Made by a program: the position numbers and the translations under genes | Shown here: piece after piece, positions 1 through 15,335 of the stretch | Layout: every line of letters starts with the position of its first letter | Numbering within the stretch: the first letter of the stretch is position 1 | Origin: Mya arenaria | Lineage: Eukaryota; Mollusca; Bivalvia; Myida; Myidae | Direction of reading: 5' to 3' | NCBI RefSeq assembly: GCF_026914265.1 | Contig: NC_069134.1 | Location: forward strand, 15,903,205 to 15,967,204 | Length of the DNA stretch: 64,000 bases | Notes under the pieces: model-generated | The model's input: the letters and a program-made list of their open reading frames with translations, nothing else | What the model was told of the DNA's origin: nothing | The model's database searches: none

Positions 1-3000
1 AAGTAACTAGCCATGCAATAGCCCTTGTTGCTAAAAAATATTCTGTCCCAGTAAGTAGCCATGCAATAGCCCTTGCTGCCAAAGATTTCTCTGTCCCAGT
101 AAGTAGTCATGCAATAGCCCTTGCTGCTAGATATTACATGGTTCCAGTAAGTAGCCATGCAATAGCCCTTGCTGCTAAATATTACCTTGTCCCAATAAGT
201 AGCCATGCAACAGCCCTTGCTGCTTAACATGACTCTGTCCCAGTAAATAGCCATGAAATAGCCCTTGTTGCTAAATATGACATTGTTCCAGTAAGTAGCC
301 ATGCAATAGCCCTTGCTGCTAAATATTACTCTGTCCCAGTAAGTAGCCATACAATAGCCCTTGCTGCTAAATATTACTCTGTCCCAGTAACTAGCCATGC
401 AATAGGCCTTGCTGCTAAATATTACTCTGTCCAAGTAAGTAGCCATGCAATAGCCCTTGTTGCTAACTATTACTCTGTCCTAGCAAGCAACCATGCAATT
501 GCCCTTGCTGCTAAAAATTACTCTGTCCCAGTAAGTAGCCATGCAATAGCCCTTGCTGCTAAATATTACTCTGTCCCAGTAAATAGCCATGCAATAGCCC
601 TTGCTGCTAATTATTACTCTGTCCCAGTAACAAGCCATGCAATAGCCCTTGCTGCTAAATATTACTCTGTCCCAGTAAATAGCCGTGCAATAGCCCTTGC
701 TGCTAATTATTACTCTGTCCCAGTAAATAGCCATGCAATAGCCCTTGCTGCTAAATATTACTCTGTCCCAGTAAATAGCCATGCAATAGCCCTTGTTGAT
801 AAATATTACATTGTTCCAGTAAGTAACCATGCAATAGCCCTTGCTGCTTAATATTACTCTGTCCCAGCAAGCAGCCATGCAATTGCCCTTGCTGCTAAAA
901 ATTACTCTGCCTAGTAAGTAGCCATGCAATAGCCCTTGTTGCTAAATATAACATTGTTCCAGTAAGTAGCCATGCAATAGCCCTTGCTGCTAAATATTAC
1001 TCTGTCCCAGTAAATAGCTATGCAATAGCCCTTGCTGCTAAATATTACTCTGTCCCAGTAACTAGCCATGTAATAGGCCTTGCTGCTAAATATTACTCTG
1101 TCCCAGTAACTAGCCATGCAATAGCCCTTGCTGCTAAATATTGCTCTGTCCCAGTAAGCAGCCATGCAATTGCCCTTGCTGCTAAATATTACTCTGTCCC
1201 AGTAACTAGCCATTCCATAGCCCTTGCTCCTAAACATTACTCTGTCCCAGTAGCTAGCCATTCCATAGCCCTTGCTGCTAAATATTACTCTGTCCCAGTA
1301 ATTAGCCATGCAATAGCCCTTGCTGCTAAATATCACTCTGGCCCAGTAACTAGCCACGCAATAGCCCTTGCTCCTAAACATTACTCTGTCCCAGTAACTA
1401 GCCATTCCATAGCCCTTGCTCCTAAACATTACTATGTCCCAGTAAGTAGCCATGCAATAGCCCTTGCTGCTAAATATTACCTTGTCCCAATAAGTAGCCA
1501 TGCAACAGCCCTTGCCGCTTAACATGACTCTGTCCCAGTAAATAGCCATGAAATAGCCCTTGTTGCTAAATATTACATTGTTCCAGTAAGTAGCCATGCA
1601 ATAGCCCTTGCTGCTAAATATTACTCTGTCCCAGTAAATAGCCATGCAATAGCCCTTGCTGCTAATTATTACTCTGTCCGAGTAACAAGCCATGCAATAG
1701 CCCTTGCTGCTAAATATTACTCTGTCCCAGTAACTAGCCATGTAATAGGCCTTGCTGCTAAATATTACTCTGTCCCAGTAACTAGCCATGCAATAGCCCT
1801 TGCTGCTAAATATTGCTCTGTCCCAATAAGCAGCCATGCAATTGCCCTTGCTGCTAAATATTACTCTGTCCCAGTAACTAGCCATTCCATAGCCCTTGCT
1901 CCTAAACATTACTCTGTCCCAGTAACTAGCCATTCCATAGCCCTTGCTCCTAAACATTACTCTGTCCCAGTAACTAGCCATTCCATAGCCCTTGCTCCTA
2001 AACATTACTCTGTCCCAGTAACTAGCCATGCAATAGCCATTGCTGCTAAATATTACTCTGTCCCAGTAACTAGCCATGCAATAGCCCTTGCTGCTAAATA
2101 TTACTCTGTCCCAGTAACTAGCCATGCAATAGCCCTTGCTGCTAAATATTACTCTGTCCAAGTAAGTAGCCATGCAATAGCCCTTGTTGCTAACTATTAC
2201 TCTGTCCCAGCAAGCAACCATGCAATTGCCCTTGCTGCTAAAAATTACTCTGTCCCAGTAAGTAGCCATGCAATAGCCCTTGCTGCTAAATATTACTCTG
2301 TCCCAGTAAATAGCCATGCAATAGCCCTTGCTGCTAATTATTACTCTGTCCCAGTAACAAGCCATGCAATAGCCCTTGCTGCTAAATATTACTCTGTCCC
2401 AGTAAATAGCCGTGCAATAGCCCTTGCTGCTAAATATTACTCTGTCCCAGTAACTAGCCATGCAATAGCACTTGCTGCTAAATATTACTCTGTCCCAGTA
2501 AATAGCCATGCAATAGCCCTTGTTGATAAATATTACATTGTTCCAGTAAGTAACCATGCAATAGCCCTTGCTGCTAAATATTACTCTGTCCCAGCAAGCA
2601 GCCATGCAATTGCCCTTGCTGCTACAAATTACTCTGCCTAGTAAGTAGCCATGCAATAGCCCTTGTTGCTAAATATAACATTGTTCCAGTAAGTAGCCAT
2701 GCAATAGCCCTTGCTGCTAAATATTACTCTGTCCCAGTAAATAGCCATGCAATAGCCCTTGCTGCTAAATATTACTCTGTCCCAGTAACTAGCCATGTAA
2801 TAGGCCTTGCTGCTAAATATTACTCTGTCCCAGTAACTAGCCATGCAATAGCCCTTGCTGCTAAATATTGCTCTGTCCCAGTAAGCAGCCATGCAATAGC
2901 CCTTGCTGCTAAATATTACTCTGTCCCAGTAACTAGCCATTCCATAGCCCTTGCTCCTAAACATTACTCTGTCCCAGTAACTAGCCATTCCATAGCCCTT

Positions 3001-5311
3001 GCTCCTAAACATTACTCTGTCCCAGTAACTAGCCATTCCATAGCCCTTGCTCCTAAACATTACTCTGTCCCAGTAACTAGCCATTCCATAGCCCTTGCTC
3101 CTAAACATTACTCTGTCCCAGTAACTAGCCATTCCATAGCCCTTGCTCCTAAACATTACTCTGTCCCATTAACAAGCCATGCGATAGCCCTTGTTACTAA
3201 ACATTACTCTGTCCCAGTAACTAGCCATGCGATAGCCCTTGCTCCTAAACATTACTCTGTCCCATTAACAAGCCATGCAATAGCCCTTGCTGCCAAACAT
3301 TACACTGTACCAGTAACTAGTCATTCCATAGCCCTTGCTCCTAAACATTACTTTGTCCCGGTAACTAGCCATGCGATAGCCCTTGCTCCTAAACATTACT
3401 CTGTCCCGGTAAGAAACAATGCAATAGCCCTTGCTCCTTAACATTGCTCTGTCCCGGTAAGCAGCCATGCAATAGCCCTTGCTGCTAAACATTACTCTGT
3501 CCCAGTAACTAGCCATTCCATAGCCCTTGCTCCTAAACATTACTCTGTCCCAGTAACAAGCCATGCGATAGCCCTTGTTGCTAAACATTACTCTGTCCCA
3601 GTAACTAGCCATGCGATAGCCCTTGCTCCTAAACATTACTCTGTCCCAGTAACAAGCCATGCGATAGCCCTTGTTGCTAAACATTACTCTGTCCCAGTAA
3701 CTAGCCATGTGATAGCCCTTGCTCCTAAACATTACTCTGTCCCAGTAAGAAGCCATGCAATAGCCCTTGCTGCTAAACATTACACTGTACCAGTAACTAG
3801 CCATGCAATAGCCCTTGCTCCTAAACATTACTTTGTCCCGGTAACTAGCCATGCGATAGCCCTTGCTCCTAAACATTACTCTGTCCCGGTAAGAAGCCAT
3901 GCCATAGCCCTTGCTCCTAAACATTGCTCTGTCCCGGTAAGCAGCCATGCAATAGCCCTTGCTGCTAAATATAACGCTGTCCCAGTAACTAGCCATGCAA
4001 TAGCCCTTGCTGCTAAATATTACTCTGTCCCAGTAACTAGCCATGCAGTAGCCCTTGCTGCTAAATATTACTCTGTCCCAGTAACTAGCCATGCAATAGC
4101 CCTTGCTGCTAAATATCACTCTGGCCCAGTAACTAGCCATGCAATAGCCCTTGCTGCTAAATATTACTCTGTCCCAGTAACTAGCCATGCAATTGCCCTT
4201 GCTGCTAAATATTACTCTGTCCCAGTAACTAGCCATGCAATAGCCCTTGCTGCTAAATATTACTCTGTCCCAGAAACTAGCCATGCAATAGCCCTTGCTG
4301 CTAAATATTACTCTGGCCCAGTAACTTGCCATGCAATAGCCCTTGCTGCTAAATATTGCTCTGTTCCAGTAAGTAGCCATGCAATAGCCCTTGTTGCTAA
4401 ATATTACGTTGTCCCAGTAAGCAGCCATGCAATAGCCCTTGTTGCTTAATATTACTCTGTCCCAGTAACTAGCCATTCCATAGCCCTTGCTCCTAAATAT
4501 TACTCTGTCCCAGTAACTAGCCATTCCATAGCCCTTGCTCCTAAACATTACTCTGTCCCAGTAACTAGCCATTCCATAGCCCTTGCTCCTAAACATTACA
4601 CTGTCCCAGTAAGAAGCCATGCGATAGCCCTTGCTGCTAAACATTACTCTGTCCCAGTAACTAGCCATGCGATAGCCCTTGCTCCTAAACATTACTTTGT
4701 CCCGGTAAGAAGCCATGCGATAGCCCTTGCTCCTAAACAATTTACTCTGTCCCGGTAAGAAGCCATGCGATAGCCCTTGCTCCTAAACATTACTCTGTCC
4801 CGGTAAGCAGCCATGCAATAGCCCTTGCTCCTAAACATTACTCTGTCCCAGTAACTAGCCATGCAATAGCCCTTGCTGCTAAATATTACTCTGTCCCAGT
4901 AACTAGCCATGCAATAGCCCTTGCTGCTAAATATTACTCTGTCCCAGTAAATAGCCATGCAATAGCCCTTGCTGCTAAATATTACTCTGTCCCAGTAACT
5001 AGCCATGCAATAGCCCTTGCTGCTAAATATTACTCTGTCCCAGTAACTAGCCATGCAATAGCCCTTGCTGCTAAATATTACTCTGTCCCAGTAACTAGCC
5101 ATGCAATAGCCCTTGCTGCTAAATATTACTCTGTCCCAGTAACTAGCCATGCAATAGCCCTTGCTGCTAAATATTACTCTGTCCCAGTAACTAGCCATGC
5201 AATTGCCCTTGCTGCTAAATATTACTCTGTCTCAGTAACTAGCCATGCAATAGCCCTTGCTGCTAAATATTACTCTGTCCCAGTAACTAGCCATGCAATA
5301 GCCCCTTCTTC
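1..5311 (+). repeat. 48-bp minisatellite derived from an EIF2B2 exon-intron junction
   Basis: About 110 head-to-tail copies of a 48-bp unit run without spacers from the window's left edge to about 5311, where the last copy decays. Read on the plus strand, a typical unit encodes S-HAIALAAKYYSVP-VT. The part HAIALAAK(Y/H)YSVP matches the conserved eIF2B-beta segment that in human reads [13 protein letters not shown]. It is followed in the unit by gtaact, gtaagt or gtaaat, which resemble a 5' splice site. The next downstream exon at 5876 starts in phase 0 with the residues that follow this segment in eIF2B beta. I infer that the array is an amplified exon end (39 bp) plus the first 9 bp of intron. 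Two main unit types are seen: gctgctaaatattac (AAKYY) and gctcctaaacattac (APKHY). Because 48 is divisible by three, long stop-free frames occur on both strands, including 581 codons on the minus strand. The true left end and copy number are outside the window. Confidence 0.9.
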
Positions 5312-5875
5312 TTAACAATGCGAACCAACATGTAAAAATTTCATCCAAGTTGATTTGTACATATACCTGTTTATTGTAATTGAATGGTTAATATTTTAAT
5401 AATGTGCTTTGTATATTTTCTCACTTTTGATTAGTCAAGAGGCTGTTACATGACAAATCATAGAAATAAATATACATCATCAAGAAATGATATTTTTGCA
5501 AAAACGCAACATGACGTTATGTCATTTATGTTGGACGCTATGATTAAAATAAGTGAGCAGAATAAATGTATGTGACGTTATTTTATAAGCATTGTGTTTT
5601 GGGATGTTAAAAGTAAAACTATGATATACAAAGTATTTTTAGGTAGATTATTAAAACAAGATTGTTAATGTGTATGATTTATGCTGATTGCGGTCAACAT
5701 AAGTGTTGTTGGTATCAGCACCACCACTCGATATTAATGATTTATGTACATTTAAGTAGCAGTATAAACTTAAACACTGCTTGTTATCAGTGGCTATAAC
5801 ATACAATATTTCAGTTACATACATGAACACTAACAGTGAACATGATGTTCCTGAAGCATATTTTACACATTTCAG
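5312..5875 (+). other. EIF2B2 intron remainder between the minisatellite and the next exon
   Basis: Ordinary AT-rich non-repetitive sequence with no coding match seen. It ends in ttttacacatttcag, the acceptor of the exon at 5876. If the array contains the upstream donor, this is the unamplified rest of that intron. Confidence 0.6.
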
Positions 5876-7073
5876 ATGGTTGTATGTGCTGCAGCGTTTA
5901 AACTTTCACCAGAGTTTCTGTGCTGTAATGATCAGGTATCTAAAAGCAAGATATTACTGTGTTTTTTTCCAAATAGTTGAATAATTTCATCTCTTAAAAG
6001 CTAAAGCTCTCCTTTATTCATGGTCTACATATTGAGTGGTCTGTGTAGCTTGGTCTTATCCTAGTAGCTGGATCAGTGGTAGCTCTCCATACAGTTCAAG
6101 TTTACATCTGTGTTCATTTTGAGCCTGTACAGAATTATATAAATATTGAACCTTGATTGTCAGGAGCACAACACAAGGCAGTTTTGTATTACAAAATAAT
6201 ATTATTTGACAACCCCGGTACATTGACATGGTAAATGTATTTCAGGAGGCATTTAACAAGTTTGAAAGCCCAGAGGATGTGATGAGATTCTCAGAGGGTA
6301 AAATCCTCTCCAAGGTCCAGATTCATAACCCGGTCTTCGACTATGTCCCTCCTGAACTCGTCACCCTCTATATATTCAACATGTGAGTATGCTGGGCAGC
6401 TGGTGGATGGCTTCGTGGGTCAACATGATGAGAGATTCAAATACTTTCATTGACGGTTTAAAACCTCTTCAAGGATATGGATGAATCTGGTCACATGATT
6501 CACTGAATCTGGTCACATGATTAATTAAATTGACTCATATCCTCATTAACTTACGATATTACTTATATATTTAGTGCACACTTATATCACAAAAGTAGCC
6601 TGTCATTTTGTAATTTTTCAATATCTTCCTTCTCATAAGATTGTTTCAACTTTTCTCAGTTTGAAGTTGTTTATACATTACGTGTACCAGTATTTTCATG
6701 CTAGTGGACATGATAGTTACTGTGGTACAAGTACTTCATTATGAAGCAGCACAATGGAATTTCAATTGGTAGCAGATGAATGGGCTTTATATATAAGGTT
6801 CAAACCTTAGTGGGTTACGATTGATGTGATGCTTAACCACCTGATATAAATATTCTTAACCATTGAACCAATAGAGATTCACTAGTAACATGATAAACCT
6901 GGACCAACAAAAGCACATGAACTTCGGTTCAATTATCTAGTGTGATCATAATCTGTTTTAAGCGCAATAATAATTTTGATAAACTTTTTGTGTGTTTCAG
7001 TGGTGGAACAGCCCCTTCCTATGTGTACAGACTGCTCAGTGAGTTTTACCATCCTGACGACCATGTCTTATAG
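5876..7073 (+). CDS. EIF2B2: Translation initiation factor eIF2B subunit beta, last three coding exons (partial)
   Basis: eIF2B beta is a regulatory subunit of the cytosolic eIF2B decamer, the guanine nucleotide exchange factor for eIF2 and the target of the integrated stress response. Exons read from the sequence are 5876-5935, 6246-6382 and 7001-7073, all with AG acceptors and GT donors, in phases 0, 0 and 2. The translation gives [14 protein letters not shown], then SEGKIL and [18 protein letters not shown], then [19 protein letters not shown] and the terminal DDHVL before the stop at 7071-7073. These match the C-terminal Rossmann-like half of human EIF2B2 almost residue for residue ([43 protein letters not shown]). 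About 89 C-terminal residues are present, of roughly 350 in the family. The upstream exons are outside the window or hidden in the 48-bp array, whose units encode the segment just before this exon. Confidence 0.95.
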
Positions 7074-7299
7074 CACAAGGCAGATTGATACCTTCGAGTA
7101 TATTGCTGTAGTCATTTCATGTATGATTCAACTAAGTAGTGCTGTGAAGATACTGATGTTCTGTTTTGAAGACAATGCATATACCAGGGTATACACAAGT
7201 TCATGTGTATTTATTTGTGCAATTCAATGACACTATTGTAAAGTTCAAATAGGAAGCAGATAGTGTCTTTATTCTTTTTGAAACAATGGAATGGAATTA

Positions 7300-7305
7300 A
7301 ATAAA
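7300..7305 (+). terminator. Candidate poly(A) signal of EIF2B2
   Basis: AATAAA lies 227 bases past the EIF2B2 stop codon, a plausible 3' UTR length. Position and motif only. Confidence 0.45.
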
Positions 7306-10300
7306 ATCAATTGATTACCAAAATTACTGGTGACAGTCATCCAGATTAGAATATGGATGAATAATGTGCTTAACATGCCATAATTATTATTTCCTACAAG
7401 CCTGGTTAGACCACTGTGCCATTATTAATGGCACATAGTTCTTTATTCATGGTTATATTGCATATCTTTTTTTAAGATTTCATTGCAATTGGCTTCAATC
7501 ATAGCATATGAATTCATACATAAAAATAAACATACTGGTAAACAGAACAACTTATTTGCTAAATTCTTTATTTTTTTCTTCATAAAGTAGAAAAGTGGAA
7601 AACCAATACATCAATGTATAAATGGAATGTTTTGTATGTTATAAAAGAACAAACAGAAGCAAGTCAAAATATTAGCACTAATGAACAGCAACTCCACAAG
7701 AGAGAACATACCATAAAGCTTACAGTTTGCTTTGTAATAAAATGTTACAGTATTAATACATATAAAAGTGCAGTCCTAAATTGTTTTGTTAATTCAGGTA
7801 AAATTGTTATCATTAAAATAGACATTAAGATACTGATTATTAATCATTTTTTTTATTTATTATCAAATGTTTATTGTTTGTAAGGAGACATGGAAATATG
7901 GTTTTGGTTTCTATAAAATGACATTCTTGCATTAAATGTATGATGTGAAAATGATTATGCATTTGGCGATGGCTGAACACATTTAGTATTGAAAATGCAT
8001 AGAATGTAGGGTATCGGTTTTTAAAAGCAATAAAAAATTGAGCAAAGTTTCAAGCAAATTACTTTATCTTTACAGGACTTTACAGAAGAAATTAACAAAA
8101 TGTAAGTTAAGGAATTGAGTTTTGGGTTGTTTCATGAAGAAAAACTTCCTGAACACAATTTTGATCGTAAAATGCTGACTTATTGAGTTGTTTTAATTTC
8201 ACATAAAAGTAAACACAGTCAATAAAATTTACAGTTGTAGGTTACTTTAATATAGCCATTACCTTCCTTCAGCTGTTATGAACATACAGTTATATCTAAT
8301 ATCAGTCAAAATCTACAATGATGATAACACAACATATATACACTACTTAGCACAAAAGTACTTGCATAAAAACACAATGTCTTAACATGGTTTTCAATAA
8401 TACAAAGAACAAACAATAAAATTTTAATGGTGATAGAAATATGCTTGCACGTGGGTGTATTGTGAATCATAAACTGTTTCCATTTCATGGACAACAATGT
8501 GGCTATAAAACATCGGAACTTCAGAAGTAAATAACAAGTTTGGTGCATTTTGAAGTGGATATTAAATTTTGTAAGTTTTTTTTTTTCAAAATTTTATATA
8601 AAACAATGTATTATGATATTAAGAGTTGAAGATTGTTGGCTTTTTCATCAAATATATTATAAATTTTACAGAAAACCTTCTAGTAAATAGAGAACAAACA
8701 CTCGTTTGAGCCAAATAAAGCCACTTCGTGAAACAAAATAGTGCTGAAAATAACCATGAGTATTTTGCCCTATACAAATATTGAAGTGAAAAAAGAGGAC
8801 ATGTAAGAGATCAAGAGAGATAATGAGAGATCGAAGGGAGATAATGAGATGGGGAAAACACGACACAGTCACACTGTACAATCTGGCAGCCTCCACTGGT
8901 TGTTGGGTTCGGGCGGGGAAGCTGGTGCTTTTTATGACAGTCATGGCGACCAAATACTCACAAACTGAATTTCACTCTGAATGCCGGGTACAAATATTTC
9001 AGTTTAAAAATATTGAAATCTTGGTTTTTCAAATGATTCTTTAAATGTTTAAAAAAAAAATCCAATAAATACAATGTGCATCATAGCGAAAAAAAAATTA
9101 TCAGTCATAATAAAGGAACCCGCTATTCGGCTGTCACAGGGAATGGTTTCAGAGTTGTGAACATGTTGGAGCACCAGCCCCCGTCCCGAGAATGAAAAAC
9201 ATTTAAACTACACATCTATGGCAGTGTGAGATATATTAACCATCTTTTCTTGCATAATCAAGTAAATGTACATGGAAAACATAGACACAATAATGACAAT
9301 ATAATCTGGTGAAAAATATACATAACAATAGATAAATAAGTCTTTAATATTGTATAAAAAGGATAGAATATAAATATTATGTTTGATAAATTATTTAAAT
9401 AGTTATTTTACAGTTTTAAATAAATACATTATCACAAGAGACGACATAAAAGCATACACATAAGTGCTTCATATTAAAATAAAGGAGACCATACAATGGA
9501 CGGAATAACAAATTATTTGTATATTTCTGAAAACTGAAATTTTAAATCTCTGAATAAAATTATAGTCACAACAATTTATAGTCACAACAGTATGTGTAAA
9601 GATTACAATCACTGCAAAGTATCAAACTCTAACACAACTACTATGAAATGTTTTAATTTAGCTGTTAAAAGCTCAAATCTGAATCCTTCTATTAAGATAG
9701 AAACTTAAACACACACGCGTTTTACAATATAAAGCAAGATTGGTGTAAATCTCAAAAAAAATCTGAACACATTTATTTCAATATGCAAAATATTTCTTGA
9801 ACAAATGTTTTACAAAAACAGATATGGCAACTGAACTGGGGAAAATGCAAAATTTGAACACTTGGTCAAAAACATTTTAGAATTATCTAATGGGGAATGG
9901 TTTTGATTAATGAAGCAGATTTTTGTGTATTGCAAACTTTGAAGCACCAAACAGATCCAAAGTAATATGAGAATATGAAATTAACAAACTTTAGAAACAA
10001 GTAAGTCTCAAAATGCATATATGTGTGAACTTTTGATTTTATGAATATTCAAAAGACCATGAATCATTTTCAAAAAACAAACACTTAACCTTACTTTATT
10101 ATTTTAGGTAAAAGAATTTGATTTCTTGAAATGATACACCAGAAAACTGTTTTGACAGGCCTGACTGAGTTCATAGCTGATACTCATTAAAGTAAATGCA
10201 TATGCCATAAAAATTGTCGGCATTGATCTACATACTTTCAGTCTACACAATAATAATGTGAAACGACCGAAAAGGTTTTGTATAAAAAGTATGCTTATAC

Positions 10301-10323
10301 TGCAACAAAAAGAATCAAAAAGC
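7306..10323. other. Convergent spacer between EIF2B2 and ZNF367
   Basis: AT-rich sequence with scattered short open frames, none resembling a known protein. It probably contains the rest of the EIF2B2 3' flank and the ZNF367 3' UTR (AATAAA on the minus strand at 9772-9777, 547 bases past the ZNF367 stop). A small purine-rich direct repeat of gagataatgaga lies around 8815-8850. No structured repeat or RNA gene was seen. Confidence 0.5.
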
Positions 10324-14831
<4,508 letters not shown>

Positions 14832-15335
14832 TTAACTGTCCAAATGAATACACGACAGCGTGATAATATTTACATTGGGAATTTACCCGTCAAGCCTATA
14901 CATGTACATGGATCTATTTTTAGATGGGAAATTCTCTGTAACAGGTGCTCGTTCTGCTAAATATAGCAAACTGCGTGTTGATAGTTTTGGACTGTGCGGA
15001 AGAAACCTCCAAATAAAATGAATGAATAGCGCTTGATATAAGTTATTTAATGCGCCTTACAATGCATTTTAATTCCTTGAATCCTTAATACCGCAGAACG
15101 AAGATATTTTGCTTGAAGGTCATGGGCATTTCCCGCCAGTTACCCGTATTTGGTCAATGAAAATGTTCATTCGGATTAATTCGGACTAGTAAAACTTTCA
15201 CAACAAACTCAAAAGTATTCCGCATGACAAGGTCACGTGCTGGTTCCATACCATCGCAAAACAGTGACTCCATATTGGTACGACTAAAATTGTAAGGCCG
15301 TAAGATCCATTGACATCCTCTAAAAGAGAGGAACA
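14832..15335. promoter_or_regulatory. Divergent promoter region, ZNF367 / HABP4
   Basis: The two start codons face away from each other across 504 bases, which must hold both promoters and 5' UTRs. An E2F-like TTTCCCGCC lies at 15129-15137. No TATA box is evident for either gene. The bidirectional reading is inference from spacing. Confidence 0.65.
15129..15137. promoter_or_regulatory. E2F-like motif
   Basis: TTTCCCGCC matches the classic E2F site TTTSSCGC. Vertebrate ZNF367 is known as a G1/S-expressed gene, so a site in its promoter is plausible, but a single short match is weak evidence. Confidence 0.35.

Noticed and set aside
480-5198. Long minus-strand open frames (up to 581 codons) of MASYWDRVIFSSKGYC-type repeats
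   Set aside because: They are the complement of the 48-bp array; a period divisible by three keeps one frame open. The plus-strand reading matches EIF2B2 in place, strand and phase, the minus reading matches nothing.
1-5311. CRISPR-like array
   Set aside because: Units are contiguous without unique spacers, in an animal gene context.
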